Part shown: positions 41,307 through 50,828 of the stretch, piece after piece
Position numbering within the stretch: position 1 is the first letter of the stretch
Layout of the letters: the number at the start of each line of letters is the position of its first letter
DNA from: HKCCE3408 sp039183205
GTDB lineage: Bacteria; Pseudomonadota; Alphaproteobacteria; Rhodobacterales; Rhodobacteraceae
DNA length: 64,000 nt
Assembly (NCBI GenBank): GCA_039183205.1
Contig: JBCDBR010000007.1
Location: forward strand, 1-64,000
Reading direction: 5' to 3'
The notes under the pieces: model-generated
Seen by the model: the letters and a program-made list of their open reading frames with translations, nothing else
Databases searched by the model: none
What the model was told of the DNA's origin: nothing
Program-made: the position numbers and the translations under genes

Positions 41307-43598
41307 ATGCGTATCGCGATCCTCGGCGGCGGACCGGGCGGCCTCTATTTTGCGATTTCCATGAAGCGGCGTGACCCAAGCGCCGATATCACAGTTTTTG
41401 AGCGCAACCGGGCCGATGATACCTTTGGCTGGGGCGTCGTGCTATCGGATGAAACTTTGGGAAATCTGGCGGCAAACGATCTCAACAGCGCCAAATCCAT
41501 CCAAGCCAATTTCGCCTATTGGGATGATATCGCACTGGTCCATCGAGGGGATCGGATCGTGTCGACCGGCCATGGATTCTGCGGCATCGGGCGCAAAAAA
41601 CTCCTGCTTTTGTTGCAGGACCGTGCCCGCGAATTGGGTGTGACGCTCTCGTTTGAGACCGAGATCGACGGGCCGGAACACTTTATGGAAACCTACGACC
41701 TGGTGGTCGCATCTGATGGGCTCAATTCCCTGACCCGCAACCGTTTTTCTGATGTTTTTCAGCCGGATATCGACAGAAGATTGTGCCAATTTACCTGGCT
41801 CGGGACACATCAGAAATTCGATGACGCCTTCACCTTTATCTTTGAGGAAACCGACAAAGGCTGGGTTTGGGCGCATGCCTACCAATTCGATGCTGAAACC
41901 GCGACCTTCATCATTGAGTGCAGCCAAGACACTTTCGATGCCTTTGGCTTTGGGACGATGAGCCAAGCGGACAGCATCGCCACCTGCGAGGCGATCTTTG
42001 CCGATCATCTGGGCGGGCATCGGCTGATGAGCAATGCCAACCATTTGCGCGGCTCGGCCTGGCTGCGCTTTCCGCGCGTTTTGTGCAAAACATGGAGCCA
42101 TCAGAACGTGGTGTTGCTGGGCGACGCTGCGGCGACGGCGCATTTTTCGATCGGCTCTGGCACCAAATTGGCGCTGGAATCCGCGATTGCCCTGTCGAAT
42201 TACCTCACCGAAGAGGCGAGCTTGACCGACGCTTTTCAGCGGTACGAAGACGCGCGCAGGCTCGAGGTGCTGCGTTTGCAATCGGCTGCGCGCAATTCGA
42301 TGGAATGGTTCGAAGAGGTTGAGCGCTACTTGGAGCTTGATCCGGTGCAGCTGAATTATTCGCTTCTGACCCGCAGCCAACGGATCAGCCACGAAAATTT
42401 GCGCGAACGCGATCCGGACTGGTTGCAGTCAGCCGAAGCCTGGTTTCAAGCCCAAGCCGGGGTCGGCGGCAATGATCCGGTCCGTCCGCCGATGTTTGCG
42501 CCGCTGCGGTTGCGCGATATGACGCTGAAAAATCGCGTGGTCGTGTCGCCGATGGCGCAATACAAGGCCGTCGATGGCTGTCCGACCGATTGGCATATGA
42601 TCCATTACGGCGAACGGGCAAAGGGCGGCGCGGGGCTGGTTTATACCGAGATGACGTGCGTCAGTGCTGCCGGCCGGATCACGCCCGGCTGTCCCGGACT
42701 TTATACCGCCGAGCACGAAGCGGCCTGGCGCCGGATCGTCGAGTTCGTCCACGCCGAAACGGCCGCAAAGATTTGCTGTCAGATCGGGCATTCGGGCCGC
42801 AAGGGCTCCACCCGCCTTGGCTGGGATGGGATGGATCAGCCGCTCCCGGACGGCAATTGGCCGGTCCTGTCGGCCTCGCCCATTCCATGGTCCCCCGAAA
42901 GTGCTGTGCCGAAAGAGGCAAGCCGCGCAGATATGGATTGGATCAAGGGCGAATTTGTCGGCGCGGCAGAGATGGCCAACCGGGCCGGCTTTGACATGAT
43001 CGAATTGCATGCCGCGCACGGCTATTTCCTGTCCTCGTTCCTGTCGCCGCTGTCGAACACACGCAGCGACGGCTATGGCGGCAATCTCGACAACAGGCTG
43101 CGTTACCCGCTGGAAGTGTTCGCCGCGATCCGTGCGGTCTGGCCCGAGCAAAAGCCGATGTCGGTGCGCATCTCGGCCCATGATTGGGTCGGCGCGCGCG
43201 GCGTCACACCCGAAGAGGCCGTCGAGATTGCCGAAGCTTTTGCCGATATTGGTGCCGATATCATCGATGTATCGGCCGGGCAGACCTCGACCGAGGCCGC
43301 CCCGGTCTATGGTCGGTTGTTCCAAACGCCGTTTTCGGACCGCATCCGCAATGAGGCGGGGCTGGCGACGATTGCCGTCGGCAACATCACCGAGGCCGAT
43401 CAAGTCAACGCGAGATTATTGGCCGGCCGGGCCGATTTAGTCGCGATTGGACGGCCGCATCTGAGCGATCCGTATTGGGTGCTGCGCGAGGCGGCAAAGA
43501 TCGGTGACCGTCTTGAAACCTGGCCCCAGCCCTATGAGGCCGGACGCGATCAAACCTGGCGCTTGGCCGATCGCGCGGCAGAGGTTCTACGCGCATGA
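41307..43598 (+). CDS. 2-aminobenzoyl-CoA monooxygenase/reductase (or salicylyl-CoA 5-hydroxylase) fused to OYE domain
   Basis: 763 residues from ATG 41307, with GGGAGG correctly spaced. Residues 1 to about 385 are a flavoprotein aromatic hydroxylase: GGGPGG at 7-12, ASDG at 135-138, GD at 272-273. From about 393 follows a complete old-yellow-enzyme domain: FAPLRLRDMTLKNRVVVSPM and HAAHGY at 568-573 with the catalytic Tyr. This exact fusion is known for 2-aminobenzoyl-CoA monooxygenase/reductase of Azoarcus evansii and for proteins named salicylyl-CoA 5-hydroxylase. With kynA, kynU and an aryl-CoA ligase in the same operon, anthraniloyl-CoA is the likelier substrate; the enzyme hydroxylates and then reduces the ring. 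Confidence 0.9.
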   Translation: MRIAILGGGPGGLYFAISMKRRDPSADITVFERNRADDTFGWGVVLSDETLGNLAANDLNSAKSIQANFAYWDDIALVHRGDRIVSTGHGFCGIGRKKLLLLLQDRARELGVTLSFETEIDGPEHFMETYDLVVASDGLNSLTRNRFSDVFQPDIDRRLCQFTWLGTHQKFDDAFTFIFEETDKGWVWAHAYQFDAETATFIIECSQDTFDAFGFGTMSQADSIATCEAIFADHLGGHRLMSNANHLRGSAWLRFPRVLCKTWSHQNVVLLGDAAATAHFSIGSGTKLALESAIALSNYLTEEASLTDAFQRYEDARRLEVLRLQSAARNSMEWFEEVERYLELDPVQLNYSLLTRSQRISHENLRERDPDWLQSAEAWFQAQAGVGGNDPVRPPMFAPLRLRDMTLKNRVVVSPMAQYKAVDGCPTDWHMIHYGERAKGGAGLVYTEMTCVSAAGRITPGCPGLYTAEHEAAWRRIVEFVHAETAAKICCQIGHSGRKGSTRLGWDGMDQPLPDGNWPVLSASPIPWSPESAVPKEASRADMDWIKGEFVGAAEMANRAGFDMIELHAAHGYFLSSFLSPLSNTRSDGYGGNLDNRLRYPLEVFAAIRAVWPEQKPMSVRISAHDWVGARGVTPEEAVEIAEAFADIGADIIDVSAGQTSTEAAPVYGRLFQTPFSDRIRNEAGLATIAVGNITEADQVNARLLAGRADLVAIGRPHLSDPYWVLREAAKIGDRLETWPQPYEAGRDQTWRLADRAAEVLRA

Positions 43599-44314
43599 GA
43601 CGCGTGCTCGTCACCGGCGGCGGCACCGGGATCGGCCGGGCGATTGCCTTGGCCTTTAATGCCGAAGGCGATGCGGTCACCATTTCAGGGCGGCGCGAGG
43701 GGCCGCTTCGGGAGGCCGCAGACGGCACCAATATCGACATCCGGACGGCCGATGTCACCGCAGAGGATCAAATCGCCGCGCTCTTTGATGCCCGGTTTGA
43801 CGTGGTTGTCGCCAATGCCGGGATGGGACATCCCGGTCGCGTTGCCGATCAGAGCCTGCAAGACTGGCGCGAGACGATTGATATCAACCTCACCGGCACG
43901 TTCCTCACCTTCCAGGCCGCGCTGCGCGACATGCAACCGGGCGGGCGGCTGATTGCCATCGCCTCCACCGCAAGTTTGCAGGGCGGGCCTAATATCGCCG
44001 CCTATGTCGCCTCAAAACATGGCGTTTTGGGTCTCGTGCGGAGCTTGGCCAAAGAGGTCGCGCGCGACGGTATCACCTGCAACGCCATCTGCCCCGGCTT
44101 TGTCGATACCGACATGGCGGAAACGGCGATCACGAATGTTATGGCGCGGTTTGATCTCGACCGGGAGGCAGCCCAAAAGATGGTCGTTAGCGGCAATCCG
44201 ATGAAACGCTTGATCGATCCAGGCGAGGTGGCCGCGGCGGCGCTGTTTTTGGCCAGCCCGGGCGCGTCCTCGGTCAACGGTCACGCGCTGAGCGTCTCCG
44301 GCGGAGAGATTTGA
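43595..44314 (+). CDS. Short-chain dehydrogenase/reductase (SDR)
   Basis: 239 residues; cofactor loop TGGGTGIG at 7-14, NAG at 74-76, active Ser in IASTAS (124-129) and Tyr137/Lys141 in YVASK. A classical NAD(P) SDR of the FabG/hydroxyacyl-CoA type. Starts with an ATGA overlap to the monooxygenase gene. It would oxidise or reduce an alicyclic hydroxy/keto-acyl-CoA formed after ring reduction. Precise step unknown. Confidence 0.88.
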   Translation: MRRVLVTGGGTGIGRAIALAFNAEGDAVTISGRREGPLREAADGTNIDIRTADVTAEDQIAALFDARFDVVVANAGMGHPGRVADQSLQDWRETIDINLTGTFLTFQAALRDMQPGGRLIAIASTASLQGGPNIAAYVASKHGVLGLVRSLAKEVARDGITCNAICPGFVDTDMAETAITNVMARFDLDREAAQKMVVSGNPMKRLIDPGEVAAAALFLASPGASSVNGHALSVSGGEI

Positions 44315-44781
44315 TGGCGCATGCGGTAGACACCAAAGAGCCATTGTCGAAGCTTCGGCTGCGGGTGTGGCTGAAACTGCTGCGTGCCACCCATGCGTTG
44401 GAAGACGATATTCGTCGCCGCTTGCGCGATGAACACAACACAACGCTGCCGCGTTTTGATGTGATGGCCGCGCTCGACCGTTTCCCCAAAGGCCTGAAAA
44501 TGAGCGAAATTTCCGGGCTCTTGCGGGTCTCGAACGGCAATATCACCGGGATCGTCGACCGTTTGGCGGATGAAGGCCTGTTGGTCCGCGTCGCCGTTCC
44601 AGGTGATCGCCGGGCGCAACGGGTGCGCCTGACCGACAAAGGCCGCGACGTTTTTGCCGTCCTTGCCAAGGCGCATGAGGGCTGGATCGATGACGCGCTT
44701 GGCGCGCTCGACGCCGATGACGCCGGACGCATGCTGCACCGGCTCGACACTTTGGTCAAAGGGGCAAGCGATGCGGAGTGA
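44314..44781 (+). CDS. MarR-family transcriptional regulator
   Basis: 155 residues; ATG 44314 shares one base with the preceding TGA (TGATG), with GGAGAG upstream. Winged helix about 45-110: MSEISGLLRVSNGNITGIVDRLADEGLL and the wing VAVPGDRRAQRVRLT. MarR repressors of aryl-CoA operons (BadR, HcaR, CouR types) respond to the CoA thioester. It likely binds the palindromes at 41224-41244 and controls this operon from within. Confidence 0.9.
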   Translation: MAHAVDTKEPLSKLRLRVWLKLLRATHALEDDIRRRLRDEHNTTLPRFDVMAALDRFPKGLKMSEISGLLRVSNGNITGIVDRLADEGLLVRVAVPGDRRAQRVRLTDKGRDVFAVLAKAHEGWIDDALGALDADDAGRMLHRLDTLVKGASDAE

Positions 44782-45571
44782 TCTTGCACATCTCAATTGC
44801 GCGGTCAGCGACGGCATTGCACGGCTTAGCCTCAACCGCCCCGACCGCAAGAACCCGCTAAGTTTCGACAGCTATGCCGAGGCGCGCGATTGGTTCCGTG
44901 ACCTGGCCTATGCCGATGATGTGGGCGCCGTTGTTTTGATGCCCAATGGTGGCAATTTCAGCTCCGGCGGAGATGTGCATGACATCATCGGCCCGCTGAC
45001 GGAGATGTCGATGAAAGAGCTCTTGGCCTTTACCCGCATGACCGGCGATCTGGTCAAGGCAATGCTGGCTTGCGGCAAGCCGATCATCGCCGCCGTGGAT
45101 GGTGTGGCCGCCGGGGCAGGGGCCATTTTGGCGATGGCCGCTGATTTGCGGCTGGCCACGCCGGCAGCAAAGGTTGCGTTCCTGTTCAATCGGGTCGGAT
45201 TGGCCGGCTGCGACATGGGGGCCTGCGCGATGCTGCCGCGGATCATCGGTCAGGGCCGCGCGGCAGAATTGCTGTATACCGGCAGATCGATGGGTGCTGA
45301 GGACGGCCTGGCTTGGGGCTTTTTCAACCGGATTGTCGAACCGGAGGCGCTGGAACCCGAAGCGTTGGCCTTGGCCGGCCGCATCGCGTCGGGGCCGGGA
45401 TTTGCCAATATGATGACCAAAACCATGCTTGCGCAGGAATGGTCCATGGGTCTCGAACAAGCGATTGAGGCCGAGGCGCAGGCGCAGGCCATTTGCATGC
45501 AAGGTGAAGATTTCCGGCGCGCCTACCGCGCATTCGTCGCGAAAGAGCAGCCGGTTTTTGAGGGCGATTGA
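44771..45571 (+). CDS. Enoyl-CoA hydratase/isomerase family protein
   Basis: 266 residues from ATG 44771, overlapping the MarR gene by 11 bases. Crotonase fold with the two oxyanion-hole regions NFSSGGDVHDI and GVAAGAGAILAMAADLRLA. Catalyses hydration, isomerisation or ring-opening hydrolysis of an acyl-CoA; in the aminobenzoyl-CoA route an alicyclic ring must be opened, which crotonases can do. Specific reaction unknown. Confidence 0.88.
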   Translation: MRSDLAHLNCAVSDGIARLSLNRPDRKNPLSFDSYAEARDWFRDLAYADDVGAVVLMPNGGNFSSGGDVHDIIGPLTEMSMKELLAFTRMTGDLVKAMLACGKPIIAAVDGVAAGAGAILAMAADLRLATPAAKVAFLFNRVGLAGCDMGACAMLPRIIGQGRAAELLYTGRSMGAEDGLAWGFFNRIVEPEALEPEALALAGRIASGPGFANMMTKTMLAQEWSMGLEQAIEAEAQAQAICMQGEDFRRAYRAFVAKEQPVFEGD

Positions 45572-45595
45572 GGGGCGGAGGTGCGGTAAAACGGG

Positions 45596-46750
45596 ATGGC
45601 GGATCAAAGCTATTTGAACTGGCCGTTTTTTGAGGATCGGCACCGCGCCTGGGCCGCGCGCGTCCGTGCTGTGGCAAAAACACTGCCAGCCGGCCATCCC
45701 GACGATGTCGATCACATCTGCCGCGATTTGGTGACAAGGCTCGGCCAGGCGGGTCTTCTTGAGGTGACAGGAGGTGCGGCGCGGGAGCTCGATCTGCGCA
45801 GGATTTGCCTGGCCCGAGAGATCCTAGCCTATCACCAGGGGCTTGCAGATTTTTCCTTTGCGATGCAGGGACTTGGGATGGGAGCCGTGTCGCTCTTTGG
45901 GTCCGATGCACACCGCGAATGGCTTACAAAGACCCGCCAAGGTACCGCAATTGCCGGCTTTGCCTTGACCGAGCCGCAATCGGGCTCAGACGTTGCCAAT
46001 TCGACCATGACCGCGCAAGCCGATGGCGATCACTACGTGCTCGACGGCGAAAAAACCTGGATCTCCAATGGCGGTATTGCCGATATCTATACGGTTTTTG
46101 CCCGAACCGGTGAGGCGCCGGGCGCCAAGGGCCTTTCGGCATTTCTTGTCCCGGCAGAGACGCCAGGGGTTGCCGTGGCGGAGCGGCTTGACGTGATCGC
46201 GCCGCATCCGCTGGCACGGCTGAGATTTGATCGCGTGCAGGTGCCAAAGGCCGCACGCATCGGCGCACCCGGCGATGGGTTCCACATCGCAATGTCGGTC
46301 TTGGATATGTTCCGATCAAGCGTCGCCGCCGCGGCCTTGGGATTTGCCCGCCGCGCGCTTGATGAAAGCCTTGGACGCGTCGCCGTCCGCGAGATCGGCG
46401 GCACCAAGATGTTCGATCTGCAAATGGTGCAGGGGCATCTGGCCGACATGGCGTTGGAAATCGATGCGGCCGCGCTTCTGACCTACCGCGCGGCCTGGAC
46501 CAAGGACCGAGGTGCCGCCCGCATCACGCGAGAGGCGGCGATGGCGAAACTCCACGCGACCGAAGCGGCGCAACGGGTGATCGACACCGCGGTCCAACTC
46601 CATGGCGGGGACGGCGTACGCAGCGGAACCTGGCCCGAACAGCTCTATCGTGAAATCCGCGCCTTGCGGATCTACGAAGGCGCCTCGGATGTGCAGAAAA
46701 TCGTCATCGCTCGGCAGACGATGGCAAACCATGAAAGGAATATGACATGA
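45596..46750 (+). CDS. Acyl-CoA dehydrogenase
   Basis: 384 residues. FALTEPQSGSDVANS and YVLDGEKTWISNGGIAD bind FAD and substrate; catalytic Glu361 in RIYEGASDVQKI; VQLHGGDGVRSG is the usual C-terminal element. FAD-dependent alpha,beta-oxidation of an acyl-CoA intermediate, passing electrons to ETF. It starts 24 bases after the hydratase gene and overlaps the cupin gene as ATGA. Confidence 0.92.
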   Translation: MADQSYLNWPFFEDRHRAWAARVRAVAKTLPAGHPDDVDHICRDLVTRLGQAGLLEVTGGAARELDLRRICLAREILAYHQGLADFSFAMQGLGMGAVSLFGSDAHREWLTKTRQGTAIAGFALTEPQSGSDVANSTMTAQADGDHYVLDGEKTWISNGGIADIYTVFARTGEAPGAKGLSAFLVPAETPGVAVAERLDVIAPHPLARLRFDRVQVPKAARIGAPGDGFHIAMSVLDMFRSSVAAAALGFARRALDESLGRVAVREIGGTKMFDLQMVQGHLADMALEIDAAALLTYRAAWTKDRGAARITREAAMAKLHATEAAQRVIDTAVQLHGGDGVRSGTWPEQLYREIRALRIYEGASDVQKIVIARQTMANHERNMT

Positions 46751-47199
46751 GCAACGAACTTGATGGCGGCATCACCCGCGATGGCGATGGACTTGCTGGC
46801 GTAAAGCTGAACATTCTTGGCCAGACTTACTATCCCAAAGCCTGGTGCGAGAGCACTTTTGCCTTTGAAACCAACTCAGCGCCAGGCGAATTCGTCCCGG
46901 TGCATGTCCATCCAAAACAAGATGAGTTCATTTTGGTCCAGGAGGGCGAGCTTGACCTGAAGCTTGACGGGACGTGGGTGAAGGCCAAAGCGGGCGATCT
47001 GGTGCGAATGCCACGCGGCATCCCGCATGGCTATTTCAACAAGTCCGACAAACCTGTCAGGGCGCTCTTTTGGGTCTCGCCCGCGGGCAAGCTGAAGGAG
47101 CTTTTTGACGTGCTCAACGACATGACCGATGTCGACGCGGTGGTGGAAGCCTCCGCCCGCCACGACGTCGAATTCCTACCGCCCGACGCGAACGACTGA
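46747..47199 (+). CDS. Single-domain cupin protein
   Basis: 150 residues. Cupin metal motif with His53, His55 and Glu60 (PVHVHPKQDEF) and His94 (GIPHGYF), a complete 3-His-1-Glu site. Small cupins of this type may be dioxygenases, isomerases or binding proteins. Its fixed place between the acyl-CoA dehydrogenase and the CoA ligase (ATGA overlap, 12-base gap) suggests a pathway step or protection of an unstable amino-enoyl intermediate. Function not known. Confidence 0.8.
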   Translation: MSNELDGGITRDGDGLAGVKLNILGQTYYPKAWCESTFAFETNSAPGEFVPVHVHPKQDEFILVQEGELDLKLDGTWVKAKAGDLVRMPRGIPHGYFNKSDKPVRALFWVSPAGKLKELFDVLNDMTDVDAVVEASARHDVEFLPPDAND

Positions 47200-47211
47200 A
47201 GGAACGTCGCA

Positions 47212-48822
47212 ATGCCCGCGCCCTCGGCCCATATCGACAGCTTCGCACGCGATAACCTGCCCAGCGCAGAGACATGGCCGGATCTGTTGCTGGATGGTTT
47301 CGATTATCCCGAAACCCTCAATGTCGGTGTCGAATTGACCGACGCCATGGTCGCGCGCGGCTTTGGCGACCATACCGCACTGATCGGAAATGGTCGGCGG
47401 CGCACCTATAAAGAGCTTAGCGATTGGACCAATCGCCTGGCCCACGCGCTTGTGGAGGATTTGGGGGTGCGTCCGGGTAACCGAGTGCTGATCCGGTCGG
47501 CCAATAACCCCGCCATGGTGGCGTGTTGGCTGGCCGCAACCAAGGCCGGCGCGGTTGTCGTCAACACGATGCCGATGCTGCGCGCGGCAGAGCTTTCGAA
47601 ATATGTCGATCAAGCCGAAATCACGCATGCGCTATGTGATACGCGATTGATGGAGGACATGGTCGCCTGCGCCAAAGAGAGCGCGCATCTCAAGATCGTT
47701 GTGGGCTTTGATGGCACGGCAAATCACGACGCAGAGCTGGACCGTTTGGCGCTCGAAAAACCCGTGCGGTTCGAGGCGGTTGCGACAGCGGCCGACGATG
47801 TGGCGTTGATCGGGTTCACCTCCGGATCGACCGGCGTGCCAAAAGGGACGATGCATTTCCACCGCGACTTGTTGATCATCGCCGATGGGTATGCGCGGGA
47901 GGTTTTGGGCGTCACGCCCGAAGATGTCTTTGTCGGCTCACCGCCTTTGGCCTTCACCTTCGGGCTTGGTGGGCTGGCGATCTTTCCCTTGCGGTTCGGG
48001 GCCGCAGCGACGCTTTTGGAACAAGCCACACCACCGAATATGATCGAGATCATCGAAACCTATCGGGCGACGGTCTGCTTTACCGCCCCCACAGCCTATC
48101 GCGTGATGCTGCAAGCGATGGCGGATGGCGCCGATCTGTCGAGTTTGCGCGCGGCCGTGTCCGCAGGTGAGACGTTGCCGGCCCCGATCTATGAAGACTG
48201 GATTGCACAGACCGGCAAGCCAATGCTCGACGGGATCGGCGCAACCGAGATGTTGCACATTTTCCTGACAAATCGCTTTGATGACCACCGACCTGCCTGC
48301 ACAGGTCGCCCGGTCACAGGCTATGTGGCCAAGATCATCGGTCCAGAGGGGGAAAGCTTACCGGTGGGGGAAACGGGCCGGCTGGCCGTGAAAGGGCCCA
48401 CCGGGTGCCGCTACCTCAAGGGTGATCGGCAGCAAAGCTATGTCGAGGATGGCTGGAACATCACCGGCGATGCCTTTTGGCAGGACGCGGAGGGGTATTT
48501 CCACTTTGCCGCGCGCAATGACGACATGATCATCAGCGCCGGTTACAACATCGCCGGGCCCGAAGTTGAGGCCGCGCTGCTGGCACATCCTGCCGTTGCG
48601 GAATGCGCGGTCATCGGTGTGCCGGACGCGGAACGCGGCGCGGTCGTGGAGGCCCATATCGTCTTGGACGGCGATCGCACGGCGACGGCGCAGATGCTGC
48701 AAGACCACGTCAAATCGACCATCGCGCCCTATAAATATCCCCGCTCCATCGTTTTCACCGACCATCTGCCGAAAACCCAGACCGGCAAAATTCAACGCTT
48801 CCGGTTGAGGAAAATACAATGA
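47212..48822 (+). CDS. Aryl-CoA ligase, probably 2-aminobenzoate (anthranilate)-CoA ligase
   Basis: 536 residues of the adenylate-forming family, benzoate-CoA ligase branch. P-loop TSGSTGVPKG at 203-212, ATP motif DGIGATEMLHIF, hinge and C-terminal catalytic Lys526 in KTQTGKIQRF. It would activate anthranilate released by kynureninase to 2-aminobenzoyl-CoA, the substrate of the monooxygenase/reductase. Overlaps kynA as ATGA, which ties tryptophan cleavage to CoA activation. Confidence 0.88.
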   Translation: MPAPSAHIDSFARDNLPSAETWPDLLLDGFDYPETLNVGVELTDAMVARGFGDHTALIGNGRRRTYKELSDWTNRLAHALVEDLGVRPGNRVLIRSANNPAMVACWLAATKAGAVVVNTMPMLRAAELSKYVDQAEITHALCDTRLMEDMVACAKESAHLKIVVGFDGTANHDAELDRLALEKPVRFEAVATAADDVALIGFTSGSTGVPKGTMHFHRDLLIIADGYAREVLGVTPEDVFVGSPPLAFTFGLGGLAIFPLRFGAAATLLEQATPPNMIEIIETYRATVCFTAPTAYRVMLQAMADGADLSSLRAAVSAGETLPAPIYEDWIAQTGKPMLDGIGATEMLHIFLTNRFDDHRPACTGRPVTGYVAKIIGPEGESLPVGETGRLAVKGPTGCRYLKGDRQQSYVEDGWNITGDAFWQDAEGYFHFAARNDDMIISAGYNIAGPEVEAALLAHPAVAECAVIGVPDAERGAVVEAHIVLDGDRTATAQMLQDHVKSTIAPYKYPRSIVFTDHLPKTQTGKIQRFRLRKIQ

Positions 48823-49646
48823 GCAGCGCCTACGATCCCAGCAGTGACGGCGCGCGAACCGACTTTACCGCGACCATGTCGTATGGCGACTATCTCGCAC
48901 TGGATCCGGTCCTGACAGCTCAGATGCCGCGATCTGACGCGCATGACGAGATGCTGTTCATCATCCAGCACCAAACCTCGGAGCTTTGGATGCGTCTGGT
49001 GATCCATGAATTAACCGCCGCGCGCGACCTGATCGCGGCGGGCCAATTGCCGCCCGCGTTCAAAATGTTGACCCGCGTGGCGCGTATATTCGAGCAGCTC
49101 AACAACGCCTGGGACGTGCTGCGAACCATGACACCGTCGGATTACACGGCCTTCCGCGATGCGCTCGGCGCCTCATCCGGGTTTCAATCCTGGCAATACC
49201 GGCTGATCGAATTCATGCTCGGCAACCGCAATCCGCATATGCTCAAGCCCCATGCGCATCACTCTGAAATCGTTGATCGTTTGGAGGCGGAACTCGCGCA
49301 GCCCAGTCTCTATCATGTTGCAATCCAACAGCTTTGTGAGGCAAGCGATCACGCGTTACCGGATTTTGCGCCGCGCCGACCGCATGAGACGAACGCGGAT
49401 GTCGAGGCGCTTTGGAGCGCGGTTTACAAAGACCCGCAATCCAACTGGGCGCTCTATGAACTTGCGGAGAAATTGGTTGACCTTGAGGATTACTTTCGCC
49501 GCTGGCGGTTTAATCATGTCACCACCGTTGAACGCGTGATCGGGTTCAAACGTGGCACCGGCGGCACGGCAGGGGTGAGCTATCTGCGCCGCATGCTCGA
49601 GGTCGAGCTTTTCCCGGAGCTTTGGCATTTGCGCGGGGGGTTATAA
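48819..49646 (+). CDS. kynA: Tryptophan 2,3-dioxygenase
   Basis: 275 residues, the typical bacterial size. FIIQHQTSELW (48-58) with active-site His51, GASSGFQSWQYR (117-128), and haem-ligating His233 in RWRFNHVTTVERVIGFKRGTGG are diagnostic. It opens the indole ring of L-tryptophan to N-formylkynurenine in the cytoplasm. Followed directly by kynU (TAATG). Unambiguous. Confidence 0.97.
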   Translation: MSSAYDPSSDGARTDFTATMSYGDYLALDPVLTAQMPRSDAHDEMLFIIQHQTSELWMRLVIHELTAARDLIAAGQLPPAFKMLTRVARIFEQLNNAWDVLRTMTPSDYTAFRDALGASSGFQSWQYRLIEFMLGNRNPHMLKPHAHHSEIVDRLEAELAQPSLYHVAIQQLCEASDHALPDFAPRRPHETNADVEALWSAVYKDPQSNWALYELAEKLVDLEDYFRRWRFNHVTTVERVIGFKRGTGGTAGVSYLRRMLEVELFPELWHLRGGL

Positions 49647-50824
49647 TGCGGCGGGATCTGTTTCACTTACCCGAAGGCGTCATTTATCTCGATGGCAATT
49701 CGCTTGGGCCTTTGCCGAAATCAGCCATCGCGCGCAGCCAGGATGTTTTGCAAAACGAATGGGGCGAGGCGCTGATCCGGGCCTGGAACAGTGCCGATTG
49801 GATCACGCTGCCGGGGCGCGTCGGCGACCGGATCGCGCCGTTGATCGGCGCGCGCCCCGGGACGATCGCCACCGGAGATACACTGTCCATCAAGGTCTAT
49901 CAGGCCTTGACCGCAGCGCTTCAGCGGCACCCCGATCGACGGGTGATTTTGTCCGATACCGGCAATTTTCCAACCGATCTTTATATGGCCCAGGGTCTTA
50001 TTGGTCTGTTGGGCGGTGATTATGAATTGCGCCTTGTCGCGCCCGAAGACGTGGCCGGCGCGATCGACGCCCATGTCGCGGTGGTGATGCTGACCCATGT
50101 CGATTACCGCACGGGGCGGCTCCATGACATGGCGGGGATCACCGATCTTGCCCATGCAGCCGGCGCCACGATGATCTGGGATCTGGCCCATTCCGCGGGC
50201 GCTGTGCCGGTTGATTTGACCGCCTGCGGGGCGGAATTTGCCGTGGGCTGCACCTACAAATACCTCAATGGCGGGCCGGGTGCGCCTGCCTTCATCTACG
50301 CTCGACCCGATCTTATCGAAGATGTGAGCCCGGCCTTGTCAGGCTGGATGGGCCATGAAAACCCTTTTGCCATGGATCCGAATTACCGACCGGCCATGTC
50401 AACCGAGCGGCTGCGGATCGGCACACCGCCCATCGTGCAACTGGCCATTCTCGATGCTGCGCTGGATGCGTGGGAGGGCGTAGATATGTCTGAAATCCGC
50501 GCCGCATCCATCGCGCTGAGTGAAACGTTCATTGCCGAAGTCGAAGCTCGGTGTCCAGAACTGTCATTGGCCAGCCCCCGTGACCCCGCCGCGCGCGGCA
50601 GCCAAGTCAGCTTTGCCTTTGGGCACGGATATGCCGCCATGCAAGCGCTGATTGCACATGGGGTTATTGGCGATTTTCGTGCGCCCAATATCATGCGATT
50701 TGGGTTTACGCCGCTATACCTCCGTCAGGAGGATGTCGTGCAAGCCGCTAAGATAATAGAAGAAATCATGCGTGGTCGGCTTTGGGACCAGTCTGAATTC
50801 CATGCCCGCGCCCTGGTGACCTAG
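49646..50824 (+). CDS. kynU: Kynureninase
   Basis: 392 residues from ATG 49646. YLDGNSLGPLP (14-24), IWDLAHSAGAVPVD (177-190) and the PLP lysine Lys205 in GCTYKYLNGGPG identify kynureninase. It cleaves kynurenine to anthranilate and alanine, supplying the CoA ligase encoded upstream. GGGGGG serves as ribosome site within the end of kynA. Confidence 0.96.
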   Translation: MRRDLFHLPEGVIYLDGNSLGPLPKSAIARSQDVLQNEWGEALIRAWNSADWITLPGRVGDRIAPLIGARPGTIATGDTLSIKVYQALTAALQRHPDRRVILSDTGNFPTDLYMAQGLIGLLGGDYELRLVAPEDVAGAIDAHVAVVMLTHVDYRTGRLHDMAGITDLAHAAGATMIWDLAHSAGAVPVDLTACGAEFAVGCTYKYLNGGPGAPAFIYARPDLIEDVSPALSGWMGHENPFAMDPNYRPAMSTERLRIGTPPIVQLAILDAALDAWEGVDMSEIRAASIALSETFIAEVEARCPELSLASPRDPAARGSQVSFAFGHGYAAMQALIAHGVIGDFRAPNIMRFGFTPLYLRQEDVVQAAKIIEEIMRGRLWDQSEFHARALVT

Positions 50825-50828
50825 CGCG

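Noticed and set aside
41307..43598. Salicylyl-CoA 5-hydroxylase as the main call
   Set aside because: The fold fits equally, but kynA, kynU and the ligase in the same operon make 2-aminobenzoyl-CoA the better supported substrate; kept as alternative.
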